Shown here: piece by piece, positions 25,069 through 35,000 of the stretch
Layout: each line of letters begins with the position of its first letter
How positions within the stretch are numbered: position 1 is the first letter of the stretch
Assembly (NCBI GenBank): GCA_965197565.1
Contig: CBDANK010000004.1
Location: 620,001-684,000 of the forward strand
Direction: 5' to 3'
From: G963667675 sp965197565
GTDB taxonomy: Bacteria > Chloroflexota > Dehalococcoidia > Lucifugimonadales > UBA3495
Length of the DNA stretch: 64,000 bases
Translations under genes and position numbers: made by a program
The notes under the pieces: generated by a model
What the model was told of the DNA's origin: nothing
The model's database searches: none
What the model saw: only the letters and a program-made list of their open reading frames with translations

Positions 25069-25842
25069 TTACCGGTCGTTTTTCCAGGAGCCGCCATCAG
25101 GGGCGTAGCCTTGGGACTGGAGAAACTCCAAGTCCTCGGGGCTCAGGGGCGCCGATTTCAACAGGTCGGGGCGGCGCTCCAAGGTTCGCCGCAGGGATTC
25201 GCGCCGCCTCCACCGGGCAATCTCTTCATGGTGGCCGGAACGGAGGACTTGGGGCGCCTCCATCCCCCGGTACTCAGCGGGACGAGTGTAAAGGGGGTGT
25301 TGCAGCAGCCCCGAGGTTATGGAGTCTTCCATGACGCTCTCGGGCGAACCCACCACCCCAGGCACCAACCGGGCCACGGCGTCCACCAGCACTATTGCCG
25401 CCGGCTCTCCTCCGGTAAGGACGAAATCGCCGATACTGATCTCCCGGGTGGCTAGGTGCTGGCGCACCCGCTCATCGACCCCGGTGTAATGGCCGCATAT
25501 CAATACCAGGGCAGGGAGCAGGGCCAATTCATGAGCGATTTTCTGGTTGAACAGTTCGCCCTGCGGGGAAAATAGAATTACCGGGACCGAGGGCCGCGCT
25601 TCGGCGGGGTAGACGCTCAAGACATCCTCCACCGCCTCGAAGACCGGCTCCGGTTTTAGCACCATGCCATGTCCGCCGCCGAACTGGTAGTCGTCCGCAG
25701 TCCCATGAGCGTCATGGGTGTAGTCCCGCAGGTCGGTGAGTTGGATGGAGATCAGTCCCTTGCGGGTTGCCATCTCCAGGATGCTGTGCTGGAAAGGGCC
25801 CTGGAAGCTCTCGGTGAAGAGGGTCAATACGTGAAAGCGCAT
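25069..25842 (-). CDS. trmD: tRNA (guanine-N1)-methyltransferase TrmD
   Basis: TrmD methylates G37 of tRNAs. The SPOUT fold with the trefoil-knot segments LILICGHYTGVDERV and ISIGDFVLTGGEPAAIVLVD is unmistakable, along with the N-terminal MRFHVLTLFTE and the D-rich GHGMVLKPEPVFEAVE. The length of 257 residues is normal. The gene is not beside rpsP, rimM or rplS, its usual companions. It lies between an amidohydrolase and a thioesterase gene. Confidence 0.97.
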   Translation of the reverse strand: MRFHVLTLFTESFQGPFQHSILEMATRKGLISIQLTDLRDYTHDAHGTADDYQFGGGHGMVLKPEPVFEAVEDVLSVYPAEARPSVPVILFSPQGELFNQKIAHELALLPALVLICGHYTGVDERVRQHLATREISIGDFVLTGGEPAAIVLVDAVARLVPGVVGSPESVMEDSITSGLLQHPLYTRPAEYRGMEAPQVLRSGHHEEIARWRRRESLRRTLERRPDLLKSAPLSPEDLEFLQSQGYAPDGGSWKNDR

Positions 25843-25927
25843 TGGAAAGAGCGGTCAACGTTCAGCTATCGGCCACCGGCGGTCCGGCGGGTGGAGGAGC
25901 CACCCATGAAGCCCGCGCATACAGCTT

Positions 25928-27181
25928 TCAGCTCACCGCTACGGGCGCGGCGGCGGGGAGGTTGTCAACGAAGGACTCGCCGGCTTTGATTACCAACTTG
26001 AACCTTCCCTGGTCCCTCAGCACACTAATATCCTTCAGAGGGTCGCCGTCCAACACCAGCAGATCGGCCAGCTTCCCCGGTTGCACGGTTCCGATGTCTT
26101 TCTCCAGTCCGACACATTCGGCGGCCCAGCCAGTGGCCGCTTGGATGGCTTGCATGTTGGACATCCCGCGCTCCACCAAGAGCTCGACCTCTCTGGCGTT
26201 GTCTCCGTGGACGTAGCCGCCGGCATCGGTTCCGGCCACGACCTTGACCCCCGCCGCCAAGGCTTGGTGCATGCTCTCCTGATGAATTTGCATCAGAGGC
26301 TTTGCTCTCTCAATTATGTGAGGGGCGCTTAGCGTGGAGTGGAACTCGTAGATTTCGAAGGTGGGCACGAAGAAAGTGCCCTTGTCGGCCATCATCTTCA
26401 GCAGGTCGGGGTCTTCCGCCAAGAAGCAACCGTGCTCGATGGACCCGACTCCCGATTCAATCGCCATCCTCAACCCCGGGCCACCCAAGGCATGGCACAT
26501 GGTCTTTCTGCCCAAGGCCCTGGCTTCCTCCACCAAGGCTTTGACCTCGTCGGTGCCGAAAGCGATGTCCTTGGGACCGTGGCCTTGGCGGGAGCTGGCC
26601 CCGCCGGTGGTGGCGAATTTGATTACGTCGGCCCCTACCCGCACCATTTCCCGGACCTTGGCCCGCACGCCGTCAACGCCGTTGGCCACGCCGGAGGGCT
26701 GCATGGGGTCCTCTCCGAAGGGCCTCTGGTGCCCGGCGGGGCATACGTGGTCTCCGAGTCCCCCGGTGGGGGAGATGATGCTGACCGCCACAACGAGCCT
26801 GGGACCGGGATACAAACCCTCTTCCACCGCATGTTTGAAGCCGGCATCCAGCCAGCCGCCGTCCCGCACGCAGGTGTAGCCTGCCGCCAACGTCTGTTCC
26901 AACACCTTGGCCGTTCGTAGGTGCCGCACCGAGGCCGGCTCAGTAAGCCCCCATCGGGAGGCAAGCTCGTAGCCTCCCGACGCCAAGTGATCGTGGCAAT
27001 CGATAAGGCCGGGCAGCAGGGTTAGTCCGGATATATCTACTGTCTCGGTGTTGGGAGGCAGCACGATGGCCGCCCGAGGCCCTACGGCTACAATTCGCTC
27101 TCCATCGATGAGTACCGCCGCATTGTTGACCACAGGCCCACCGATGCCGTCGATCAGGTTAGCGCCCAACAGAGCTTTCAT
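25928..27181 (-). CDS. Metal-dependent amidohydrolase, imidazolonepropionase/prolidase-like
   Basis: The 417-residue enzyme has the beta-strand HxH motif (LPGLIDCHDHLASGG), a Lys-bearing segment (ADVIKFATTGGAS), two further His positions (TMCHALGG, SIEHGCFL) and the final Asp (VAGTDAGGYVHGD). This gives a binuclear amidohydrolase site. N- and C-terminal segments form the usual small beta-sandwich (IDGERIVAVG; GKLADLLVLDGDPL). It resembles the group often annotated as Xaa-Pro dipeptidase or imidazolonepropionase-like; the substrate is not known. A strong promoter lies at 27256-27284. Confidence 0.85.
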   Translation of the reverse strand: MKALLGANLIDGIGGPVVNNAAVLIDGERIVAVGPRAAIVLPPNTETVDISGLTLLPGLIDCHDHLASGGYELASRWGLTEPASVRHLRTAKVLEQTLAAGYTCVRDGGWLDAGFKHAVEEGLYPGPRLVVAVSIISPTGGLGDHVCPAGHQRPFGEDPMQPSGVANGVDGVRAKVREMVRVGADVIKFATTGGASSRQGHGPKDIAFGTDEVKALVEEARALGRKTMCHALGGPGLRMAIESGVGSIEHGCFLAEDPDLLKMMADKGTFFVPTFEIYEFHSTLSAPHIIERAKPLMQIHQESMHQALAAGVKVVAGTDAGGYVHGDNAREVELLVERGMSNMQAIQAATGWAAECVGLEKDIGTVQPGKLADLLVLDGDPLKDISVLRDQGRFKLVIKAGESFVDNLPAAAPVAVS

Positions 27182-27255
27182 ATGATTCCTCCAGCGCGGT
27201 ATCCGGCCCGCGTTCCGGCCCTGAATCGGGGAAAGAGATTGATTGGGACGGTGTG

Positions 27256-27284
27256 ATGCTAAACAAGCGGGGTTGCCTTGTCAA
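27256..27284 (-). promoter_or_regulatory. Sigma-70-type promoter for the amidohydrolase gene
   Basis: On the minus strand TTGACA (27284-27279) and TAGCAT (27261-27256) are separated by 17 bases. Transcription would start near 27249, about 70 bases upstream of the ATG at 27181. Confidence 0.65.
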
Positions 27285-27376
27285 GGGATAGTAAACGGCT
27301 GTGTTTCTTCCGAGGGCTTCGATAATTCCCATGAAACGCTCTCGAAAAGCCAAGGTTTGCCGGCAACAATTTTGGC

Positions 27377-27382
27377 TATAAT
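27377..27382 (+). promoter_or_regulatory. Candidate -10 box for the beta-propeller lipoprotein gene
   Basis: A perfect TATAAT lies 86 bases before ATG 27468. The best -35 at 16 bases is TTTGCC, a weak match, so the assignment is tentative. Confidence 0.35.
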
Positions 27383-27467
27383 TCTTACTTGAACCGGATT
27401 TGCCTTGATGCCGCCGGGGCAGCCGCTCTCAAGAATGCAGCGGTCCACTGCCGGTCGGGGATAGAGA

Positions 27468-28490
27468 ATGAAGAACCTGGCAAGTTTTTGCTATATGGCG
27501 TTGCTCCTAGCGGCCCTGCTGGTTGCCGCGGCTGTCGCGTGCGGCTCGTCATCGGGAGATGACATTGTCTTGGTGTCAAGCCTGGACGGCGACGAGGAAA
27601 TTTATCTATTGGACCCGGACAAGGGAGAAATCATCAAGCTGACCGATAACCGGGTCCGCGATTTCAATCCTCGGATTTCTCCGGACGGCAAACACATCGT
27701 TTATTTGTCCAATGAAGCGGGAGACCTGGAAGTCAATCTGGTGGACCGGAAAGGGGAATCAATCACCCGCCTCACCCATAACGTTGGAGATGACCGAGAC
27801 CCTCTTTGGTCGCCCGACGGGCGGCGGTTGGGCTTCGTTTCGGAACAGGACGGGAACCCGGAGGTGTACCTGATGGCAGGTGATGGCAGCGGGCAGACCA
27901 GGGTCACCTCCAACTCCACGGTGGATAGAATGGGGGACTGGTCGCCCGACGGGGAATGGTTTGTTTTGTACCTAAGTGAAGAAGAAACAGAGCAAGGATT
28001 GCGGCTTCGTAATCCCGACGGCGTTAACCTGGTCCACCTCACCACCGGGCAAGACTCAAATCCGGCCTGGGCGCCCAACGGCCAAAGCATAGCTTTCGTC
28101 AGGACCGATCAAGACAACGCCGACATCTACGTCGTCAACAAGCTAAAAAACGGCACCTGGCAAGACGACACCGAGCTGAACCGATTGACCCAGCACCAAG
28201 CCAATGACCTTTCGCCGGTCTGGTCGCCGGACAGCGAGACGATTGCTTTCGTGTCCTACCGTGATGGGAACTCGGAGATCTACACCATGCGGGGAGATGG
28301 GTCAAGACAGCGGCGGCTCACCAACAACGAAACCGATGACGTTGCCCCAGTCTGGTCTTCCGACGGTAAACGAATAGCCTTCGTATCCTATCTCTACGGG
28401 TCGGGCGAGATCTTTGTCATGGGAGCCGATGGGAGCCAACAACGACGGGTTACTAACAACAAGGCCGAAGACCACTCGCCGGACTGGTAA
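27468..28490 (+). CDS. TolB-like beta-propeller lipoprotein
   Basis: A signal peptide MKNLASFCYMALLLAALLVA ends in the lipobox VACG, so the mature protein is lipid-anchored through Cys25. The rest is a run of at least six PD40/WD40-like repeats, each with a W(S/A)PDG-type core: ISPDGKHIVYLS, WSPDGRRLGFVS, WSPDGEWFVLYL, WAPNGQSIAFVR, WSPDSETIAFVS and WSSDGKRIAFVS. It is a C-terminal TolB-type propeller without the TolB N-terminal domain. It probably acts in binding or scaffolding at the cell surface. No other Tol-Pal genes are nearby. Confidence 0.9.
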   Translation: MKNLASFCYMALLLAALLVAAAVACGSSSGDDIVLVSSLDGDEEIYLLDPDKGEIIKLTDNRVRDFNPRISPDGKHIVYLSNEAGDLEVNLVDRKGESITRLTHNVGDDRDPLWSPDGRRLGFVSEQDGNPEVYLMAGDGSGQTRVTSNSTVDRMGDWSPDGEWFVLYLSEEETEQGLRLRNPDGVNLVHLTTGQDSNPAWAPNGQSIAFVRTDQDNADIYVVNKLKNGTWQDDTELNRLTQHQANDLSPVWSPDSETIAFVSYRDGNSEIYTMRGDGSRQRRLTNNETDDVAPVWSSDGKRIAFVSYLYGSGEIFVMGADGSQQRRVTNNKAEDHSPDW

Positions 28491-28813
28491 CGATCGTTTC
28501 ACTGTAGGACATGCGCAAAGTCGTCCCCTCTCCCTTACCTCAATGCCACCTCTTCCTTGACAAGCCGGAAGGCCAATACCCAAACTGAAACCATGTTGCC
28601 CAGGTCCCAACCGCCAAAAGCCTCCCTCGATCTCCCTTCATCCCCAGCGAAGCGCCGTGGAGTCGAAGGGCCTGTGTCCGCGACCGGCCGGCCGCTGCCG
28701 GGCCCCCTTTCGCGAAGAGGGATTTCAGCCCCGCGGCCGATTTGTTCCTTATTTGTTCCAACCAAGAAACAAATCCGGCCCGACCCTGGTCCCCGCAAAA
28801 ATCTAAGGCGTAC
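28491..28813. other. Repeat-derived intergenic DNA
   Basis: At 28514-28532 the sequence GCAAAGTCGTCCCCTCTCC repeats the left end of element D (7708-7726), without its right end. Around 28635-28670 is a fragment GCGAAGCGCCGTGGAGTCGA of the type seen near 15700. An open frame running through this stretch into the flavin-reductase gene is a by-product of repeat DNA. Confidence 0.5.
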
Positions 28814-28823
28814 CCCTCCACTG

Positions 28824-28996
28824 CAGGGTCTTTTAATTGTCACCCTGAACGGAGTGAAGGGTCTAAAATCTCTCTTGCAAGTCAAGGCCGATTCTCCGAT
28901 CAAGGCCCTAGATTCTTCGCCTACGGCTCAGAATGACCGTGGCGGCGACGTATTCAATGTGCCGGATGTGGGCGCCAGGACAATTGAAAGACCCTG
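28824..28996. repeat. Family A element, copy 3, with target-site duplication
   Basis: The outer ends are CAGGGTCTTTTAATTG (28824) and CAATTGAAAGACCCTG (ending 28996), an almost perfect inverted pair. The inner pair is TGTCACCCTGAACGGAG (28838) and GGCTCAGAATGACC (to 28938). The element is flanked by CCCTCCACTG (28814-28823) and CCTTCCACTG (28997-29006), a 10-base direct repeat with one mismatch. It is the best-defined copy of the family: 173 bases and no coding capacity. Confidence 0.75.
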
Positions 28997-29126
28997 CCTT
29001 CCACTGCCCGGCGGTAGACCCCGGTTGTCGAGGATGCTACACTCCCGGCGTAACCGGCAGACCGAATATTCTTTGTCTCTCTTCCGGCGGCCGAAGCCGT
29101 ATTCACAGAACCAGCGGGATATATAC

Positions 29127-29720
29127 ATGGAGTACAAGCGCATCGCGCCCATGATGACTCACCTCTGGTCCCCCATGGCCGCAGTGACCAGTTGCTGGGA
29201 GGGGAAACTGAACGCCCAGATTGTCGTGGCCATCGGCGGTGCCTCCATTGTGCCTAGCCAACCTCGGGTGGTGGTCCAAATATATAAGCGCAACTTTAGC
29301 CACGGCCAGATCTACCGCAGTGGCGCTTTCGCCCTGAACTTCCTGAGAAAGGACCAACTTCAGCTCATACCCGAGTTCGGTCTGGTGTCGGGCCGGGATA
29401 AGGACAAGCTGTCCGGTGTTGCTCACCACTTGGGTAGCTCGGGCAGCCCGGTGCTCCGAGATTGCTGGGGGTACTTGGATTGCCGGGTCATCAACGCCCT
29501 GGACGCCGGGGATATGACCTGCTTTCTAGGCGAGGTCTTGGAAGGCGGTACAGCAAGTGAAGACGGCCCTCTCTGGTGGCGGGACGCGGCTCGCCGGCTT
29601 CCTAAAGAGGTTATGGAGGAATGGGACCGTAAGATCAAAGGTGAAATCGAGTTTTCCACCTCACGTATGAAGCGTATCGACCATAGCCCCTGGAACCCCG
29701 GAACTCCGCCGGCCCAGTAA
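29127..29720 (+). CDS. Flavin-reductase-like (FMN-binding split barrel) protein
   Basis: The product from ATG 29127 is 197 residues. MTHLWSPMAAVTSCWEGKLN followed by IVVAIGGASIVPSQPRVVVQI and the YRSGAFALNFLRKDQ segment correspond to the flavin-reductase-like fold, where FMN sits in the loop after the Ser/Pro strand. It may supply reduced flavin to the luciferase-like monooxygenases of this genome, but these lie 18 kb away, so this is conjecture. The frame is open upstream to 28557, but that part is repeat DNA. The ribosome site (GCGGGAT) is weak. Confidence 0.8.
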   Translation: MEYKRIAPMMTHLWSPMAAVTSCWEGKLNAQIVVAIGGASIVPSQPRVVVQIYKRNFSHGQIYRSGAFALNFLRKDQLQLIPEFGLVSGRDKDKLSGVAHHLGSSGSPVLRDCWGYLDCRVINALDAGDMTCFLGEVLEGGTASEDGPLWWRDAARRLPKEVMEEWDRKIKGEIEFSTSRMKRIDHSPWNPGTPPAQ

Positions 29721-29746
29721 TTGCCGTCCCCCAGTAATTACCGACA

Positions 29747-30874
29747 ATGAACACTGTCCACGACATAGCAGCGAAGATTCACGGGTCTGCGCCGCAGGCG
29801 GTGATGGCGGTTTCCGGCGCCGGCAGTCAAGCGGTTGCTTGGCTATTGGGGGCCGCCGGCGCCTCCCGTAGTCTACTGGAGGTGGTTGTCCCCTATGGAA
29901 GGGAGTCTATGCTGGACTTCTTGGGCTTTGAGCCGGCCCAGTTCGTTTCCGAGGACACTGCCCGCAGCATGGCCGGCGCTGCTTTTCGCCGGGCCAAGCG
30001 GTTGAAGGAAAAGGACGTGCCTCTGCTGGGTCTGGCCTGTACTGCCACCATCGCCACCGACCGTCTAAAACGAGGCGAACACCGTTGTTACGTCGCCACC
30101 TGGGACGATTTCCAGTGGACCGCATATAACTTGCGGCTGGATAAGGGACTAAGGGACCGGGCAGGGGAAGAAGAGGTGGTCAGCAAGCTGGTGCTTCTGG
30201 CCTTGGCGAGGGCTTGTGGCGTCAAGGAAGACTTGGAACTGGGTTTGACCCCTGGCGACATCATGGAGACCAACCATAGGGCCCATCCCGATCCCTTGGA
30301 GTCGCTGCTATCAGGGGAGGTTGGCGCCGTCATGGTGGACTCAGAGGGCCGCATGACCGTGGACGAGCCGGTGCCCGCCGCTTTGTTGGCGGGTTCTTTT
30401 AACCCTTTGCACCAAGGCCATGAGGCCCTGGCGCGGGCTGCTTCAGAGATTCTGGGCACCGAGGTTATTTTCGAAATGTCGGTGACCAACGTGGACAAGC
30501 CGCCCCTTGCCGCTGAAGAGGTAAGGCGCAGGCTGGCCCAGTTCCGGGGCAAGGCGCCGGTGGTGCTGACCCGGGCGGACAAATATCGCAAAAAGGCGGC
30601 CCTCTTCCCTGGGTGCGCCTTCGTCATCGGCTGGGACACCGCTGTACGTTTGGTGGCTCCCCGGTACTACGGCGGCGACGAATCGGCCATGACCACCGCC
30701 CTAGCCGAGATCTGGTCGTCAGGTTGCCGGTTCTTGGTGGCCGGGCGGGAAGCCGAGGGTAAATACCGCACCTTGAGCGACGTTCCGGTCCCGCAGGGGT
30801 TCGGGCCGCTATTTCAGAGTATCCCCGAGTCGGCCTTTCGTGTGGACATCTCTTCCACTGCCCTTCGAAGCTGA
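29747..30874 (+). CDS. CinA-C-like (NMN amidase-type) domain fused to a cytidylyltransferase-fold domain
   Basis: The 375-residue protein has two parts. Residues 1 to about 175 look like CinA C-terminal domains (VMAVSGAGSQAVAWLLGAAG, then VVPYGRESM, LGLACTATIATDR and RGEHRCYVATWD). Residues about 205-375 are a nucleotidyltransferase domain with the HxGH motif LLAGSFNPLHQGHEAL and a C-terminal ISSTALR, equivalent to the ISST/S motif of NadD and PPAT enzymes. Nicotinamide mononucleotide deamidation joined to mononucleotide adenylylation would link two steps of pyridine nucleotide salvage; this is inferred from the domains. It follows the flavin-reductase-like gene by 26 bases. Confidence 0.85.
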   Translation: MNTVHDIAAKIHGSAPQAVMAVSGAGSQAVAWLLGAAGASRSLLEVVVPYGRESMLDFLGFEPAQFVSEDTARSMAGAAFRRAKRLKEKDVPLLGLACTATIATDRLKRGEHRCYVATWDDFQWTAYNLRLDKGLRDRAGEEEVVSKLVLLALARACGVKEDLELGLTPGDIMETNHRAHPDPLESLLSGEVGAVMVDSEGRMTVDEPVPAALLAGSFNPLHQGHEALARAASEILGTEVIFEMSVTNVDKPPLAAEEVRRRLAQFRGKAPVVLTRADKYRKKAALFPGCAFVIGWDTAVRLVAPRYYGGDESAMTTALAEIWSSGCRFLVAGREAEGKYRTLSDVPVPQGFGPLFQSIPESAFRVDISSTALRS

Positions 30875-31070
30875 GGCCAATGCACCGGTAGTTGTCCACA
30901 GTCATCTTCCGGTCCGGACTGAGGGGATGCCGGATTACTAATACGTGAATGAATGACTAAATTCCTCTGTCGTGGATTGAACTTCTCGATTAGCCCTGCT
31001 TCCTTACTCCCGCGCGATTGGAGACCTTTGCGTAACTGGTCGCTCAACTTGTCATTCCGACCGCCACCCC

Positions 31071-31224
31071 TGTCATTCCGACCGGAGGGAGGAATCTAAG
31101 ACGTTGGGCCAGAGTCGTCGCGTCGGTCCAGCTACAGACCTAGTGCTTGCTGACATAGGTTTGAGATTCCTCACGGAGTTTATCCTGAGAGCAGCCGAAG
31201 GGCTTCGCTGCGTTCGGAATGACA
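31071..31224. repeat. Family A element, copy 4
   Basis: TGTCATTCCGACCGGAGG at 31071 with GGAATCTAAG, and at the other end TTTATCCTGAGAGCAGCCGA and CGTTCGGAATGACAGG to about 31226. An extra GTCATTCCGACC precedes it at 31051, suggesting a nested or partial copy. It is non-coding and fills most of the gap 30875-31464. At 31369 a TTGACA occurs without a good -10 box. Confidence 0.55.
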
Positions 31225-31464
31225 GGGGGGTTATGCAAAGGTCTCCGCGATTGCGGATACGATGTCCGGGGCCTACCCGTAGTGAGTGAGCCAGGCGATG
31301 GACGGTACATCGGCCAAGGCGGATTTTGGTTGAAACCTTAAAAAACCCCGAAACCGGGCACTGGTATCGTTGACATAAAGCCCGCATCATAGATAGGTTT
31401 TGACTAATACCCAACGGTAGTTCTGGACCCAACCGGAAACCGGATGATGCGGGGAGGAATTGAC

Positions 31465-31701
31465 ATGGTGCTACATCAAGAGGCTATAGGAGAGGCACTG
31501 GAGGAACAGCCGGTTTCGTCCTGTCGTCACCATTGGATCATAGAGCCTGCCAATGGCCCTACCAGCCGCGGGATTTGCCGGAACTGTCGGCAGTCAAAAC
31601 GGTTCAACAACTCCATCGTCGACCATGATCCGGAACTCCATGACCCGCAGCCAGCCGGCCGGACCGACCCTTCGGCCAGTGACAGCGCGACCGAGAAGTA
31701 G
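31465..31701 (+). CDS. Small zinc-binding protein (CxHH...CxxC)
   Basis: ATG 31465 is preceded by GGGGAGGAA at an ideal distance; an upstream in-frame ATG at 31444 lacks one. The 78-residue product carries SCRHHWIIEPANGPTSRGIC then RNCRQSKRFNNS, a single zinc site with Cys/His and CxxC ligands of a kind common as stand-alone short proteins in Chloroflexi. The tail is acidic and disordered. The function is unknown; nucleic-acid or protein binding is plausible. Confidence 0.75.
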   Translation: MVLHQEAIGEALEEQPVSSCRHHWIIEPANGPTSRGICRNCRQSKRFNNSIVDHDPELHDPQPAGRTDPSASDSATEK

Positions 31702-31763
31702 CCGGCGTACCTCGACTGTCTTTTACAACCTCCAACCAGGCCAAGCCCCCCTCCCGACGGTCA

Positions 31764-31784
31764 GGGCAACCACGAAGGTTGCCC
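31764..31784. repeat. GGGCAACC hairpin, fragment of the 661-807-type element
   Basis: GGGCAACC-ACGAA-GGTTGCCC is a perfect 8-base-pair hairpin, the same arms as at 759-779. The rest of the 31702-32017 gap holds TCGCAT-AGCCAAA-ATGCGA (31847-31865), another small inverted repeat, and no gene. Confidence 0.5.
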
Positions 31785-32017
31785 CCTACACTTCGGCATT
31801 GTGCTCATCGTAGAGACGCCTCTTGTGGGCGGCCGGTTAGTTTCGCATAGCCAAAATGCGATTGCCCCGGTACTGATAAACGCCCGGTGGCGCGGTTTCC
31901 CGTATCTGTGATACTCTGCGGGCGGTCCTGGGGCCGCCACGCCGTCCGCGGCGCCCATCTTGGCAGTGGATGCTCTTCCGGCTGTTTTTATTCAACACTG
32001 GAATAGGGTTTAAGAAC

Positions 32018-35000
32018 ATGCCTGCACAAAGCGGCAGTTACTTGGTGGGGTGTGACATCGGCGGCACCTTTACCGACTTGGTGCTGTTCGACCAAGTTAC
32101 AGGGGAGATGGTAGTCAAGAAGGTGGTGACAACTCCTGACGACCCCTCTGAAGCCGTGCTGAATGGGGTCCGGACGTTAACCAACTCCGCGCCCGGCTAT
32201 CCACAACGCACCCACCGGTTCGTACATGCCACCACCTTGGCCACTAATGCCGTGATCGAGAGAAAGGGCGCCAAGACGGCCCTCCTTGCCACCAAGGGGT
32301 TTAGGGACCTGCTGGAACTGCGCCGCCACGTTAGGGTAAAGAACACCGAAATGTGGAACGACCCCCCTGAACCGTTGGTGCCCCGATACCTGCGACAGCC
32401 GGTTACGGAACGGACCTACAGCGATGGACGAATCCTTGTTCCCGTGGTGGGCGATGAGCTGGAGGGAATCGCTCAGCTCCTGCATGACGAAGAAGTAGAG
32501 TCGGTAGCCATTGCTTTTTTGCACTCTTACGTCAATCCGGAAAACGAGCAGCGCGTAGCGGAAGCCCTTGGCCGGTTGGCGCCGGATATTGCTGTGTCCC
32601 TGTCCTCGCGGGTGTTGCCGGAATACATGGAGTACGAGAGGACCGCTACGACGGTAATCAATGCTTATGTGAAGCCCTTGGTGCAAAGATACCTCCACCG
32701 CCTCCAGGACCGGTTGAACCAAGAGGGCTTCCGCGCGGGCCTATTCGTAACTCTCTCCAATGGCGGTTTGGCCTCGGTCCGTGCCGCCGGGGATTTTCCG
32801 GTGCGGATGATAGAGTCGGGACCGGCGGCCGGGGTGGTTGCGGCTCAAGCCTATGCCCGCTTGGCCAACCTAGACCAAGTTCTGTCACTGGATATGGGAG
32901 GCACCACGGCCAAGGCCTGCCTTATAAAGGACGGCGCTTTGCCCCTTAGTTCCGAGTTGGAAGTTGCTCGTTCCCAACGCCTTCAGAGGGGCAGCGGCTA
33001 TCCGGTGGCCACACCTTCTATTGATCTCATCGAAGTAGGAGCAGGGGGCGGCAGCATCGCCCGAATCAACGAACTCGGGCTGGTCCAAGTGGGTCCCGAG
33101 AGTTCTGGGGCGGACCCCGGACCCATCTGCTACGGGTTTGGAGGGACTGAACCAACAGTAACTGACGCCGACCTGGTCTTGGGCTACCTGGACCCAAACT
33201 ACTTCCTGGGCGGAGAAATGAAACTGGATGCGGCAGCGGCGGCCCAGGGCCTGAAAGACCGGTTGGGAGACGCCCTTGGCCAGCGGCCGTTGGACGCGGC
33301 TTGGACGGTCCATGAAGTGGTCAACGCGAACATGGCGGCGGCAGTGAAAATGCACGTGATAGAGAAAGGCGGCGACCCGGCCCGCGCCGCACTGGTAGCC
33401 TTTGGGGGAGCCGGTCCGGTGCACGCCTACAACTTGGCCCGCGCTTTCGGCATCAAGAAAGTGCTGGTCCCGTTGCAAGCGGGAGTCACTTCGGCCCTGG
33501 GCCTTCTGGAGGCGCCCCCTGCTTTTGATCTGAGCCGCACCTACAAAGTGCCGCTGGAACGGCTGGATTTCCCTTCCCTGGGCTGCGAGTTTGAAGGGAT
33601 GGAGAGGGAGGCCGCAGACCTGCTGGAACAAGTGGACCCAAATGGGCAGGTCCGGTTCGACCGCTCGGTGGACCTCTGCTACATCGGCCAGGGTTACCAG
33701 ATTCCGTTGCCGCTGCCTGATAAAGACCTGACGGACGAGACCGCAACTTTCCTATGGGAAGGATTTGCCCAACAATACCGGGAGAAATACGGTTATTTCT
33801 ACGACGACATCCCGGTGGAACTGGCCAACGTGAGGGTCCGCGGCAGCATAGTCGGACCGGGCCTGCAAATTCAGCCGCTTCCTAGGGAGAATCGACCCGC
33901 GAAAACATCCCTCAAGGGGCAGCGGCCCGCTTACTCGGCGGCCCAACGCGGTATGGCGCCCCATAGGGTTTACGACCGTTATCGCCTCTGCAGCGGCATG
34001 GTCATTAGCGGCCCCGCTATCATCGAGGAGCGGGAGTCCACGACCGTGGTGGACCAAGGCGGAAAGGTCGAGGTGGACGAATACGGGACCCTGGTCATCT
34101 CGGTGGACGAATACGGGACCCTGGTCATCTCGGTGGCCGAGCCGGCGTCCGCCCCGGTGGGGCCAGGTTCTCTTGACCTTGATTTAGTGTGGCCGCGGCT
34201 CATCGCTATCGCCGACGAAATGGCGGTGACCCAGATTCGCACCGCCTTTTCCCATGACGTGGTCGAGGTCCACGATATGTCCACGGGCATTTGCGACGCC
34301 CGCGGTTACTTGATCGCCCAGACCAACCTGGGAGCTACCGGCCACACCGGGACCATGCCGCCCTTGGTGAAGACCCTCTTGAAAGAGATTCCTCCCGACC
34401 GGATGCGTCCTGGGGACGCTTATGTGACCAACGACCCTTGGGTCCAATCGGGGCACACCGCCGACGTTTTCGTGGTCACCCCGGCTTTTTTGGACAGCCG
34501 GCTCATTGGCTTTGCCGTTACCAGCATCCACCACCTGGATATCGGCGGCAAGGCCGGTTCCGGGCGCACCGAGGAGGTCTACGAGGAGGGCCTCATCATA
34601 CCCATCTTGGCGATCATGCGCGAGGGCCAACCCAACGAGGACTTCTTCAGCATCCTTAGACGCAACGTGCGCTTCAGCGAAAAGGTCGTAGGCGACTTCC
34701 GGTCCCAGGTGGGGACCGGCTATGTGGGAGCGCAGCGGTTGGTCCAGCTTATGGTTGAGCAGGGCCTAACCTCTCTGGAGAAGGTCGCCGACGAGATTGT
34801 GGCCCGCAGCGAAGCAAGTATGCGCCGGGGCATCGGCAATCTGGTCGACGGCACCTACGGGGCGGAGTTTCCTTTAGATATTCTTGACGACGGGGGCGAC
34901 CCGTTGAAGCTGGTTCTAACCCTGACTGTAGAAGGAGAGGAGCTTTACGCCGACTTCTCCGGCACCTCCCCCCAAGTCCGGTTTCCCATAAACGACCCCT

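Noticed and set aside
28557..29126. Upstream extension of the flavin-reductase-like gene
   Set aside because: This part of the frame is made of repeat elements and has no ribosome site; the family start is at 29127.
31369..31400. TTGACA as a promoter for the small zinc protein
   Set aside because: No acceptable -10 box occurs at 16-18 bases (ATAGGT at 17).
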